Of a stretch of DNA of 38,868 nt, positions 15,594-24,263 are shown one piece after another; the stretch's first letter is position 1; each line of letters opens with the position of its first letter. The position numbers and the translations under genes are program-made. The DNA is from Verrucomicrobiota bacterium (GTDB lineage Bacteria > Verrucomicrobiota > Verrucomicrobiia > Opitutales > Opitutaceae), in contig VHCI01000020.1 of NCBI GenBank assembly GCA_016871775.1, positions 1 to 38,868 on the forward strand, in the 5' to 3' direction. Below the pieces are notes generated by a model. The model made no database searches, was not told where the DNA came from, and saw nothing but the letters and a program-made list of their open reading frames with translations.

Positions 15594-18500
15594 TCAGAAC
15601 ATCCCGCGGAGGCCGAACACCCAGTTCGCCCCGTACTCCTGCAGCTGCCGCAGGGCCCGCTGCTGGCCCTCCACCACGCCCGGCGCGGTGTGATACCAAC
15701 GCACCGGCATGCCTGTGATATTGCGAACCTGCGTGTACAGGGTCAGCCGCGGGGTGAGGCGCCAGTTGAGCGAAAGGTCGAACTGGGTCCGCTCACCCTG
15801 ATACTGGCCATAGGTGGTGCTGTCCGGGGTGTCCGGGCGCCACACCATCCCGACGGCGCCATTGAACTTCTTGTACGCGTAGCCGAGGCGCGAGGACACG
15901 CGGTACGGCGCTAGGTTGGCCCGGCGGCGGTCCGCGTAGGCCCGCGAGAAGGCCACGTTGAAGTTCAGGCCCCGCAGGTACTCGCTCGGCAGGAACCCGA
16001 GGGTCTGGTTGTACGCCAGGTCCATCGAACGGAAGGTCTGCTCGTCCGGACTATTGACCGTCGTGCGGAAGGTGTACGACGCGAAGTCGGGATCATCCAC
16101 GCCGAAGTCCGCGGCCGAGAAGTCGAAGGTCTGGCGGAAGTTGGTCGCCTTCACCTGGGTCAGGTCGAGGGTCAACTGGCCCGGCGAGCGCCCGCGGAAG
16201 TAGTACGCGAGGCGGGACTGGAACTTCTTGTGGTACTCGGGCTGCAGCGCCGCGTTCGGCGCCGAGACGCGCAGGTTGACCTCGTCGATGCCCCACACGC
16301 CCGTGATGCTGTCGATCGGCGGCCGGGAGATCGACTTGTTGAAGCCGATCTGGAACTCGAAGTCCGGCAGGATGTAGTACTTGAACATGATCGACGGGAA
16401 GTAATTCCGGTACACCGAGGAGCGGGTGACCCGCGGGTTGTGGGTGTACTGGTAGATCATCCCCGGCAGGGTCAGCGCCCGGCCGCCGTTGGTGCCCGGC
16501 GCGTTCACCGGATACCCGGCCGCCAGCACCTGCGCACGCGTCAGCGGATCGAACTCCCGCACGTCGTTCTGGGTCTCCTCAACCCGGACGCCCCCCAGCA
16601 TCGTCAGCTTGGGCGACAGCCGCACGGTCGCCTGGGCGTAACCCGAGGTCACCGTCTGCTGGAAGTCCCGCGGGTTGGCGAAGAACGACGAGTAATAGTT
16701 TTCCGGCGTGCCCATATGCGTGAACCAGCCCGGCTGATCGCGGAACAACAGCGCCACCGCCTGCCGGTTAACGCGCTGCGGCATCCCCTGCCGGCCGTTC
16801 ACATTGAACACCGTCAGGCCGTTCGTCGTCCCCATATCAAACGGGTGCGGCGAGATGAACTTGGGCCCGAGGTTGGACCAGTTGCCAAAGGCGGTGCTGA
16901 TGTTGGCGCCGTTGGTCGGGTTCACGGCCACGGTGTTGCCGCCGGGGCCGGTGTACGACCAGATGTTCCAGTCGCTCACGCTGTTGTTGTTACGGTCCTC
17001 GACCGCGACCTTGCCGCCGACCTTCAGCGAGGTCGGGAAGCGCTCGAGGAACGGCACCGCCCAGCGGGCGTTCAACTGCGCGCTCTGAATCTCGGTAATC
17101 CAGGTGCGGTCGTCGTTGTTCGCCCGCGTGCCACCGGAACGGTTGTTGGTGTCGACGTAGTTCGCCCGGTCGAACCAGTCCGGGCCCGAGGTCTGGCGGA
17201 TCGACCACTCCCAGGACTCCTGATGCGGCCGGGTCGCGGTGAAGCCCGCTGGGACGCTGCCGCCCTCGCTATTGAGGAAGCCGCGCTCCAGCGACTCGTA
17301 ATTGTTGACCGAGCGGGAATAGCCCAGCGCGCCGTCCACCACCCAACGCCCTTCCTTATACTCGAAGCGCGGGGAGAAGGTGCGGGTGTAGGTCAGCTTC
17401 GCGGAGGTGCCGCCACCGTTGTTCAACTGGGCCGCGTTGGCCGTGCCCTCGCGCTGCGCGATGACGTTCGTGAGGCCGTCCCCTCCAACCGAATTGCGGC
17501 CGTTGTTGACGTTCGCGTTGTCGTTAGCCGCGACAAAGGTGAAGTTGCGGTTCCAGAATTCACCCTCGGTGTAGGTGTAGATGCCGGTCAGGGACACCAC
17601 CAGTCTTGGGGTGACCTTCCAGTCCGCGGTCATCGTCACCGCGTCCTTCAAAATGGTCTTGTTGCCGTCCTTGAAGTCGATCTGGCGGATGACCATCGGG
17701 CGCGGGTCGGTCGCGTTGGGCGAGCGGTTGTAGCCGTTGTTCACCACGTACTGCTCGGTGTAGGAGTGCGCGTGGCTGGCGGAGAGCAGGATGCCCAGGC
17801 GCTGGTTGAAGAACGACTCGGCGTAGTCGATGGAGTAGTTGGGCTTCCACTTGTAGGATTCTCCGTCCCGCGGACCGGCGGTCTTGCGCCAAGTGAACTC
17901 CTCGGCGTTGAAGTTGAGGCTCGTGTTGTAGGCGAGCGTGCGGCCCCTCCGGTCGAAGGCTCGCTTGGTACGCATGTTGATCGTGCCGGCCGGGCTGTCG
18001 GCGTCGGAATCCGGCGCCGTGGTGCGGTTGATCTCGATGGACTCGATGGCGGTGATCGAAAAGCCCTCGAAGGAGGTTGCCCGGGAGTTGGTGCCGCCAC
18101 CGCGGTTGGCGTCGGCGCTCGCCGAGCGGATGCCGTCGAAAGAAACGCCCACGTACTGGGAATCCATGCCTCCCAGGCGCGGGCCGCGAGCCTCGGACTC
18201 GACGTAGTCGAGGTCGACGCCTGGCAGATACTTGAGGAACTCGCCGACGTTGCCGTCGGTCACGTCGCCGAAGATGTCGGACGCCACCGAAGTCGTGATG
18301 CTCATCGAGCGACGCTGCGCCATGATGGCCTTGGCGTTGCCCTCACGCTCGGAGGACACGGTGAAAGCCTGCAACTGCACGACCCCGCCCCCGGCCGCAG
18401 TGCTGGTCAGGCGGATGTCCCGCACGGCCGCCTGGCCGGCCGCCACGGTGAAGGTCTCCTTCACGGTGGTGTAGCCCGCGTAATCGACGGTGATCGAGGC

Positions 18501-18740
18501 TGAGCCGGCCGGCACCTCGATGAACTGGAACGAGCCATCGCCCTCGGAGAAGGTGACCTTGTTGGTCCCATCGAGGGTGATCTGCGCATTGCGCACATAC
18601 TCCTGGCTAACGGGGTTGAAGATGCGCCCCTGGATGATGCCCGTGGCTTGGGCGCGGAGGGCCGCGGGTAGGGCGAACAGGGTGGTGAGCACGACGAGGG
18701 TTCGCAGCCAGGTCGGGAGCGGGTCGGGGTTTGTTGTCAT
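15594..18740 (-). CDS. TonB-dependent receptor 1 with carboxypeptidase-like N-domain
   Basis: A 1,048-residue outer-membrane receptor. A signal peptide (TLVVLTTLFALPAALRAQA, cleaved near residue 31) is followed by a CarboxypepD_reg-like beta-sandwich (GIIQGRIFNPVSQEYVRNAQITL to about 115) and the linker VQLQAFTVSSEREGNAKA, which probably contains the TonB box. The plug domain follows (SITTSVASDIFGDVTDGNVGEFLKYLPGVD; SPAGTINMRTKRAF), then a long barrel that ends in the typical terminal aromatic strand NWVFGLRGMF. Proteins of this form import large or scarce substrates, often oligosaccharides, using the proton motive force. The ligand is unknown. No inner-membrane partner genes are adjacent. 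It is a paralogue of the receptor at the right edge. Confidence 0.93.
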   Translation of the reverse strand: MTTNPDPLPTWLRTLVVLTTLFALPAALRAQATGIIQGRIFNPVSQEYVRNAQITLDGTNKVTFSEGDGSFQFIEVPAGSASITVDYAGYTTVKETFTVAAGQAAVRDIRLTSTAAGGGVVQLQAFTVSSEREGNAKAIMAQRRSMSITTSVASDIFGDVTDGNVGEFLKYLPGVDLDYVESEARGPRLGGMDSQYVGVSFDGIRSASADANRGGGTNSRATSFEGFSITAIESIEINRTTAPDSDADSPAGTINMRTKRAFDRRGRTLAYNTSLNFNAEEFTWRKTAGPRDGESYKWKPNYSIDYAESFFNQRLGILLSASHAHSYTEQYVVNNGYNRSPNATDPRPMVIRQIDFKDGNKTILKDAVTMTADWKVTPRLVVSLTGIYTYTEGEFWNRNFTFVAANDNANVNNGRNSVGGDGLTNVIAQREGTANAAQLNNGGGTSAKLTYTRTFSPRFEYKEGRWVVDGALGYSRSVNNYESLERGFLNSEGGSVPAGFTATRPHQESWEWSIRQTSGPDWFDRANYVDTNNRSGGTRANNDDRTWITEIQSAQLNARWAVPFLERFPTSLKVGGKVAVEDRNNNSVSDWNIWSYTGPGGNTVAVNPTNGANISTAFGNWSNLGPKFISPHPFDMGTTNGLTVFNVNGRQGMPQRVNRQAVALLFRDQPGWFTHMGTPENYYSSFFANPRDFQQTVTSGYAQATVRLSPKLTMLGGVRVEETQNDVREFDPLTRAQVLAAGYPVNAPGTNGGRALTLPGMIYQYTHNPRVTRSSVYRNYFPSIMFKYYILPDFEFQIGFNKSISRPPIDSITGVWGIDEVNLRVSAPNAALQPEYHKKFQSRLAYYFRGRSPGQLTLDLTQVKATNFRQTFDFSAADFGVDDPDFASYTFRTTVNSPDEQTFRSMDLAYNQTLGFLPSEYLRGLNFNVAFSRAYADRRRANLAPYRVSSRLGYAYKKFNGAVGMVWRPDTPDSTTYGQYQGERTQFDLSLNWRLTPRLTLYTQVRNITGMPVRWYHTAPGVVEGQQRALRQLQEYGANWVFGLRGMF

Positions 18741-18855
18741 GTTGAAAACGGGGATTTCCAGCGGGAAGCCGGAGGGAAGGAAACTGCCGCGCTCGGTTTC
18801 AAGAAATCCCTCGGCGGCGTCAAGCCGTCGGGGAAAAGGCCTCCGGCCGGGATGG

Positions 18856-19238
18856 TCAGACTAGATCCAAGCCACGCATCGTGCCGGTGGAGGAGGCGAA
18901 CTTGTCCGCCGTTAGGCCCATCCGCTGAAGCATCGAGACAAACAGGTTCGGCAAGGGGTTATTGTGCACGCGGTCGCAGCCCAAGAGCTGGCCGCGGCAG
19001 AACCCGCCGCCTGCGAGGAGCGTGGGCAGGTTGCTGAGGCCAAGGTTGTTGCAGATCCGCATCCGCCGCGGCTTGGCCGGCGCTGCCGTCCGCGCGAAGG
19101 CGGGGCGCATCGCGTCCAAAACGGGCGCGCCATCCCGAGGCCTGCCGCCCGGAGGAAGCCGCGGGGCGACACGCTCCGCTGGGTCGAGACACGGGCGGAG
19201 GGCGAAGCGGGGCGAGCAACCGGGATAGGGGTGGCCAT
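18856..19238 (-). pseudogene. DUF1552 protein collapsed by internal deletion and frameshift
   Basis: The N-terminal part in one frame reads [18 protein letters not shown], like the signal-bearing start of DUF1552 proteins. A one-base shift then gives [10 protein letters not shown]...[13 protein letters not shown], the conserved early segment of that family. This is joined without a break to [40 protein letters not shown] and [12 protein letters not shown], which are the C-terminal end of the family. From memory full-length members have about 430-450 residues, so roughly 300 central residues are gone. DUF1552 has no known reaction. It sits just upstream of TonB receptor 1 on the same strand and is unlikely to be functional. 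Confidence 0.7.
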
Positions 19239-19740
19239 CGGGGTCAGGGTTCAGGTGGGGCGGACTCGCCGGCGGAGCGGGCCCCGGGGCGGGGACAGGA
19301 AACCTTCCCGCGACCCGCCGAAAAAATGGCGAAGTGGCGAAAATCTCGTGCTTTTGCATCCGCCCGCGGGCCGGATCTGGAACCGCTGCGGGAAGGCGCA
19401 AAACAGAAGCCACGGCGCCAACGCCACCGCACTCCTAGGCCAGCGCCAACGCCAACCTCAGGTACATCGAGTTCCGCGTCCACGCGTACACCCCGTCCCC
19501 ACCGTGACGCTCACGCCCGCCCCGGCGAACGGGATCAAACTGGTCGCCGCCCGGCGGAATCGCCACCCCCTCGGCCTCGCGAACCCGCCTCCCGCGCCCA
19601 CCCACAGTCCGGCCGCGACGGGCGCCCCGGGCCACCCCATCCCGGCGCCCGGACGACACCCGCCGCCAACGCCTACGGCAGCAGCGGCGGCACGCGGCGC
19701 TCCCACGCCTCACCCCAGTTCCGCGCCCGGCCGGGAGCGC
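19239..19740. other. Spacer with possible remnant of a membrane or barrel protein
   Basis: About 500 bases without an intact gene. On the minus strand, two frames between about 19,433 and 19,700 give LWVGAGGGFARP, then AATSLIPFAGAGVSVTVGTG, then in a neighbouring frame GVYAWTRNSMYLRLALALA and a stop. This could be the decayed third gene of the SCO operon just upstream, but the match is to no family I can name. Confidence 0.3.
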
Positions 19741-20691
19741 TCATTTCACTTCCAACTGAAACGGGACGAACATCTCGAGGCCCTCGAGGCTCAGTTGCGC
19801 CCAGATGGTGTAACGGCCGGCGCGCGGGATGGTCAGCTTGAAGTCGAGTTCCGTCCGCGGGGCCGGCCCGGGCCGCGCCGGTCCGGTTACGACCGGATGC
19901 AGGTGAGCGAAGCCGGAGCGCTCCGCGTCGAAGGCTACGAGGTGCGCGAACGCGTCCATCACCTCGCCGAGCGCGAACACCGCCCCGTCGACCCGCTCCA
20001 CGCCAAAGCGCAGGTCCAGCGGCTGGCCCGCCCGCGCGGGCGCCGGGCGCGCGGCCAGCGTAAAACGGTGGCCCTTCCGCGTGAGCTGCTCGCCGGCGGC
20101 GACGGGGGCGGGCGCCAGCGGCGCGGAAGCGATGGCGGCGGGCGCCACCTCGACGTCCGCGCTCGCGTAGAGCCCGCGACCGGTGGCGGTCGGGGTGAAG
20201 TCCGCGAAGATTCGGTAGGGGCCCGGCCGCGCCGGGGTGAAGGTGAAGGCCCACTCCCCGGGTTGCGCGCCGGGCGCCGGGTGCAAGTGCTGGTAATCGG
20301 CCAAGGTGGGGTCGACGGCCAGCAGGTGCAGGCGGCGGGTGTGGGTCACCTGCAAGTCTTCCGGGCCGATCGCCTTGCCGCGCGCGGTCCGCAGGGTGAC
20401 CACCGCCGCCACGGCGCGCCCGGCGACCGGCGGGGTGGCGGATGCGACCTCCATCACCACGGGCGACTTGACGGCGACCACCGGGATGAACTGCGGGTTG
20501 AGCGGGTCGCAGAATTCGATCGCTTGGCCGCCCTTCGCATCGACCCGGAAATCCATATGGTTGAGATCGCTACCCGTCGGGATCAGTCGCAGCAGCGCGA
20601 ACACCACGGCGGCCCCCGCGGTGAGCGCGAGGAACTGGCCCCAGGCGAAGGGCGGGCGGGCGAGCGGCGGGGCGGAGGCGGCGGTGGACAT
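19741..20691 (-). CDS. Membrane-anchored FixH/YtkA-like protein of SCO locus
   Basis: A 316-residue protein with one N-terminal membrane helix (about residues 17-37) and an extracytoplasmic part made of two beta-rich repeats. The first contains YQHLHPAPGAQPGEWAFTFTPARPGPYRIFADF, the second AFAHLVAFDAERSGFAHLHPV and FKLTIPRAGRYTIWAQL. Such 'AHLV...HLHP...AGRY' domains resemble YtkA/FixH-like modules often found with copper and oxidase-assembly genes; the His pairs could bind metal. Its ATG overlaps the stop of the SCO-like gene (TGATG), so the two are translationally coupled. I infer a role in copper delivery or oxidase maturation. The exact function is not known. Confidence 0.75.
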   Translation of the reverse strand: MSTAASAPPLARPPFAWGQFLALTAGAAVVFALLRLIPTGSDLNHMDFRVDAKGGQAIEFCDPLNPQFIPVVAVKSPVVMEVASATPPVAGRAVAAVVTLRTARGKAIGPEDLQVTHTRRLHLLAVDPTLADYQHLHPAPGAQPGEWAFTFTPARPGPYRIFADFTPTATGRGLYASADVEVAPAAIASAPLAPAPVAAGEQLTRKGHRFTLAARPAPARAGQPLDLRFGVERVDGAVFALGEVMDAFAHLVAFDAERSGFAHLHPVVTGPARPGPAPRTELDFKLTIPRAGRYTIWAQLSLEGLEMFVPFQLEVK

Positions 20692-21578
20692 CAGCGGGAA
20701 AGGCGGCGGACGAATTCCTCAGGGTCCCACTGGCTCCCATCCGTGCGGTGCGCGATCCGCCCGTCCGGAGCGATCAGCACCGTGGCCAGAGTGTGCTGGA
20801 GGATATCCCCTTGGAACTGGGTGCTGACCCCGAACTGGGCCAGCAAGTCGCGGATCGCCTGCGTCGGGCCGGTGAGGAAGGAGAAGTTCGCGGTGTCGAT
20901 CCCCCGGATCGCCGCGTAGGCGTGCAGCACCCCCGGCGTGTCGTGGGTGGGGTCCAGCGTGATCGAGACCAGCTCGAGATTAACGACCCCCGCCTCCCGC
21001 GCGAGGCGCTGCGCGGTGATCATCTTCGCGGTTGCCGCCGGGCACATCGTGGCGAGGGGACAGCGGGTGAAGATGAAGTTGAGCAACACGTGCTTCCCGC
21101 GGAACCGCGCCATCTGCACGACGCGGCCGTCCTGGTCCAGCAGCGCGAAGTCCGGGGTGACCTCCCCGACCTCGCGGTAGGCGTGGCGCCCCCGCGTGTG
21201 CGTGTCCTGGCGCAACTGGAGCGCCGCCGCCGCGACCGCCTTGGCCTCGGTGGAAGCCTCGTCCGGCCAGATCCGCTCCAACCGGGGGACCCCGTCCCCG
21301 CCCTCTACCAGATCCGCCCGGATGCGTCGGCCCGCGCGCGCCACCGCCAACTCCTCCGGGCCCACGGCCAGCTCCATCGTCATCGCCGGCATATAGCCCT
21401 TGATTTCCTCGTGTTGGACGATCAAGGCGCCCCTCTCCGCCTCGACCTTCAGGATGACGCCGGTCAGCGGGTGCCGGACCTCGGCGGGGCGCGCGGCCGG
21501 AGCCTCGGCGTCCCGGCGGCAACCGGCCAGCGCCCCCACGAGGAGGCCCAGGAAGACAAATAGGGTACCCGCAGTCAT
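20691..21578 (-). CDS. SCO1/SenC-like lipoprotein with N-terminal CusF-like domain
   Basis: A 295-residue protein. The signal ends in a lipobox, LAGC (Cys20), so it is a lipoprotein. Residues 37-108 form a CusF-like copper-binding module (HPLTGVILKVEAERGALIV, KGYMPAMTMEL with Met63, Met66 and Met68). Residues about 136-295 are a thioredoxin-fold SCO domain: TPDFALLDQDGRVVQMARFRGK, then FTRCPLATMCP with Cys173 and Cys179 (spacing five, instead of the usual three in SCO1), and LDPTHDTPGVLHAY with a candidate His ligand. SCO proteins pass copper to the CuA site of cytochrome c oxidase. It is divergent from ctaA-ctaB, which supports that role. Confidence 0.87.
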   Translation of the reverse strand: MTAGTLFVFLGLLVGALAGCRRDAEAPAARPAEVRHPLTGVILKVEAERGALIVQHEEIKGYMPAMTMELAVGPEELAVARAGRRIRADLVEGGDGVPRLERIWPDEASTEAKAVAAAALQLRQDTHTRGRHAYREVGEVTPDFALLDQDGRVVQMARFRGKHVLLNFIFTRCPLATMCPAATAKMITAQRLAREAGVVNLELVSITLDPTHDTPGVLHAYAAIRGIDTANFSFLTGPTQAIRDLLAQFGVSTQFQGDILQHTLATVLIAPDGRIAHRTDGSQWDPEEFVRRLSR

Positions 21579-21600
21579 CTACTAAACCGATCCGGCGGGA

Positions 21601-21612
21601 GACAAAATTGTC
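21601..21612. promoter_or_regulatory. Candidate operator GACAA-AA-TTGTC in divergent SCO/ctaA region
   Basis: GACAAAATTGTC is a 5-bp inverted repeat around AA, in an AT-rich island between two divergent assembly operons, 23 bases upstream of the SCO-like start and 53 upstream of ctaA. It could be a repressor site or part of a promoter (TTGTCA could be a -35). No regulator gene is adjacent. Confidence 0.35.
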
Positions 21613-21664
21613 AAAGGGTTTGCGGCGCGGGCGCGCCCCGCTTCATCTCCCCGACCGCACCCAT

Positions 21665-22669
21665 ATGGCCACCAAAACGGAAGCCCACCGCACCACCATC
21701 CACCAGCCCGGGCTCGCCGCGTTCGCGGCCGCAGGTTCGGTGTGGGTCTTCCTGCTGGTCACGCTCGGAGCGTTCACCACCAGCATCAACGCGGGGATGG
21801 CGTTCCCCGACTGGCCGTTGTCCAACGGCTCGATCAACCCAGAGGGCTGGCTCTCGGACCTCTCGATGTTCGCGGAGCACTCGCATCGCCTGACGGGCGC
21901 CGTGATGGGCCTGATCACGGTCGGGCTGGCGTTCTGGCTATGGCGGCGCGAGGAGCGGGCGTGGCTGCGCCGCCTCGGCTTCTGGGCGCTGGGCATCGTG
22001 GTCCTGCAGGGGATCATCGGCGGCAAGCGGGTGCTCCTGCACGAGCTTCAGGTGCCGGGCATCACGATGTCGGTCGGCGAGATGCTGCGGATCCCCCACG
22101 GCATCCTCGCGCAGGTCTACGTCTGCCTGTTGATCGGGATCGCGGTCGGGCTGACGCGCCGCTGGATCGAGACCTCCGCCCCATTCGGCCCGCGGGTGCG
22201 CCGCGCGGGCATCGTCTGCTGCCTGCTGCTGCTGGCCCAGCTGGCGATCGCCGCGACGATGCGGCACAACAATGCGGGCCTAGCCATCGGCAGCTTCCCG
22301 TTCTCAACCCCGCCACCGGAAAACGCGCTGCTGCCCGCGGTGTGGGATTTCCGCATCGGCATCCATTTCGCTCATCGGGTGATGGCCGTGGTCCTTGCGG
22401 GGGCGCTCACTTGGTTCGCCTGGACCATCCGCCGCGACCCGGCCTCCGGCGCGGCGATGCGCGCCGGCGCCGCGGCCCTCGTCACCCTGCTGGTGCTGCA
22501 GATCCTGCTCGGGGCGATGGTGATCTGGACCCTGCGGCGCCCCGAGATGACGACCGCCCACGTCGTGATCGGCGCCCTCACGCTGGCCGTGACCTTCTGG
22601 CTCACCTGGTTCGCGCACCGCGACCAGCTGGACGGCCCCGCCCCGCTGGCCACCCCAGCCCGCGGATGA
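21665..22669 (+). CDS. ctaA: Haem A synthase, COX15/CtaA family
   Basis: A 334-residue polytopic membrane protein with about eight helices. The haem-ligand His motifs are in place: FAEHSHRLTGAVMGL, HNNAGLAIGSFPF, HFAHRVMAVVLAG and TAHVVIGALTLAV. It oxidises haem O to haem A in the membrane for aa3-type cytochrome oxidase. A TTG gives an in-frame extension of 19 residues, but the ATG at 21,665 leaves a normal cytoplasmic N-terminus. The stop overlaps the ctaB ATG by 4 bases (ATGA). Confidence 0.93.
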   Translation: MATKTEAHRTTIHQPGLAAFAAAGSVWVFLLVTLGAFTTSINAGMAFPDWPLSNGSINPEGWLSDLSMFAEHSHRLTGAVMGLITVGLAFWLWRREERAWLRRLGFWALGIVVLQGIIGGKRVLLHELQVPGITMSVGEMLRIPHGILAQVYVCLLIGIAVGLTRRWIETSAPFGPRVRRAGIVCCLLLLAQLAIAATMRHNNAGLAIGSFPFSTPPPENALLPAVWDFRIGIHFAHRVMAVVLAGALTWFAWTIRRDPASGAAMRAGAAALVTLLVLQILLGAMVIWTLRRPEMTTAHVVIGALTLAVTFWLTWFAHRDQLDGPAPLATPARG

Positions 22670-23544
22670 GTGCGCCGGACGCCGCGACGTTCCGCGATTA
22701 CCTCGCCCTCACCAAACCGCGGCTGAGCCTGCTCTCGGTCCTGACGGCTCTGATCGGGTATTACGCGGCGCGCCCAGCGTCCGACCTCGCGGAAGTCTGC
22801 TGGCTGCTGTTGGGGACCGCCCTTGCCGCCGGCGGGGTGGCGGTGCTGAACCAATGGCTGGAACACGAGACGGACGCGCGGATGGCGCGGACCGCGGACC
22901 GGCCGATCCCGACCGGTAAGGTGCCAACCGGCTCGGCTTTCGTCCTCGGCTCGCTGATGTGCATCGTCGCCCTGTTCCTGCTGTTTGGGCGGGTGGACCG
23001 GCTGGCAGCGCTGTTCACGCTGCTCACGCTCGTTTCCTACTTGGCGTGGTACACCCCGGCCAAGCGCTGGTCGGTCTGGAGCACGGAGATCGGCGCGGTG
23101 GCGGGCGCCTTTCCGCCGCTCATCGGCTGGAGCGCCGGCGAGGGCCGAGTGAGCACGCTGGGCTGGATCCTGTTCGCGATCCTCTACTTCTGGCAGATCC
23201 CCCACTTCATGGCCGTGGCGTGGACCTACCGGCGAGACTACTCCGCGGTCAACTTCCCGATGCTGCCGGTGCGCGACGAGGCCGGGGGCAAAGTGGCGCT
23301 CTGGGCTCTGATCAACACGGTCGCCCTGGGCGTGGTCAGCCTGCTCCCCCTCTACTGGGGCCTGGCGACCTGGGTCTACGGGAGCGTGGCGGCCCTGGGT
23401 GGCGGCTGGTTCCTGTGGCGCGCGATCGTCTTCCTCCGCCCCGAGGGCCGGGACCGCGCGGCGCGCCGGCTCTTTTTGACCTCGATCCTTTACCTTCCGC
23501 TGGTTCTGGGTTCGCTCGTCGCGGACCGCCTGATCTTCCGATGA
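22666..23544 (+). CDS. ctaB: Protohaem IX farnesyltransferase
   Basis: A 292-residue UbiA-superfamily membrane enzyme. The prenyl-diphosphate/Mg site is in LNQWLEHETDARMARTADRPIPTG (N-x3-D-x3-D and RTxxRP), with the second polar loop YTPAKRWSVWSTEIGAVAGAFPPLIGW and FWQIPHFMAVAWTYRRDY. It makes haem O from protohaem, the step before CtaA. It overlaps ctaA upstream and the DUF420 gene downstream, each by 4 bases, so haem O and haem A synthesis are made from one transcript. Confidence 0.95.
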   Translation: MSAPDAATFRDYLALTKPRLSLLSVLTALIGYYAARPASDLAEVCWLLLGTALAAGGVAVLNQWLEHETDARMARTADRPIPTGKVPTGSAFVLGSLMCIVALFLLFGRVDRLAALFTLLTLVSYLAWYTPAKRWSVWSTEIGAVAGAFPPLIGWSAGEGRVSTLGWILFAILYFWQIPHFMAVAWTYRRDYSAVNFPMLPVRDEAGGKVALWALINTVALGVVSLLPLYWGLATWVYGSVAALGGGWFLWRAIVFLRPEGRDRAARRLFLTSILYLPLVLGSLVADRLIFR

Positions 23545-24020
23545 GCCTCCACGACATCCCCGCCCTCAACGCCGGCCTAAATGCGCTGGCCACGGTCCTG
23601 ATGACCTGCGGCTTCGTCTTTGTCCGCCACGCGCTGCGTCAACCACCGGGGCCGGGGCGGACTGCGGCGCTGGGTCGCCACCGGGCGGCGATGCTCTCGG
23701 CGGGGGCGGTGTCGGCGGTGTTCCTCATCGGCTACGTCGCCCACAAGATTCTGGTGCGGGGCGTGCACACGCCCTTCGGGGGCACCGGGGCGATCGCGAC
23801 CCTCTACTACACGATGCTGATCAGCCACATCCTGCTGGCGATCGCGATCGCCTACCTAGTGCCGCGCACCTTCTGGCTGGCGCTCCAGGGGAATTTCGAG
23901 CGGCACCGCCGCTGGGCGCGCTGGACCTTCCCGATTTGGTACTACGTGAGCGTGACCGGCGTGCTGGTGTACTTCTTCCTCTACCAGTGGTGGCCGGCGG
24001 CGCCGCGGGCCGCGGCCTGA
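23541..24020 (+). CDS. DUF420 membrane protein (YozB/CtaM-like)
   Basis: A 159-residue protein with four predicted helices. The family pattern is visible: LNALATVLMTCGFVFVRHALR, HRAAMLSAGAVSAVFLIGYVAHKI, LYYTMLISHILLAIAIAYLVPRTFWLAL, and ERHRRWARWTFPIWYYVSVTGVLVYFFLYQW. DUF420 proteins are encoded with cytochrome oxidase genes in many bacteria, and the Staphylococcus relative CtaM is needed for aa3 oxidase activity. Conserved His residues may act with haem. The overlap with ctaB (ATGA) ties it to oxidase assembly. Confidence 0.88.
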   Translation: MSLHDIPALNAGLNALATVLMTCGFVFVRHALRQPPGPGRTAALGRHRAAMLSAGAVSAVFLIGYVAHKILVRGVHTPFGGTGAIATLYYTMLISHILLAIAIAYLVPRTFWLALQGNFERHRRWARWTFPIWYYVSVTGVLVYFFLYQWWPAAPRAAA

Positions 24021-24263
24021 GCCCACCCGCGCCCCGGCAGGCTCAGGGTGCGGGAAAAGAGAATCCCTCGCATTCGGCCACCTCGCGCAGGAAGGACAAG
24101 CGAGTCGGCCCGGACTGGTGGTCCGCCGGATCGCCCAGCAGCGCCCGCAGCATCCCGGGGGCGGAACGCGGCGCGGCGAGGGTGGTCAGGGCGGAGGGCG
24201 AGGGGGGCGGCGGGAACGGAGGCAAAGGGCCGTCGGCGGATTGGGAGCGCCCAGAGCGAAGCT

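Noticed and set aside
16230-18503. 757-codon frame on the plus strand
   Set aside because: Shadow of TonB receptor 1, whose minus-strand reading is clear from signal peptide to terminal beta strand.
24043-24225. 60-codon minus-strand frame between DUF420 and the short LysR gene
   Set aside because: The tail LSFLREVAECEGFSFPAP looks plausible, but there is no recognisable domain and it cannot be joined to the LysR gene as an effector domain.
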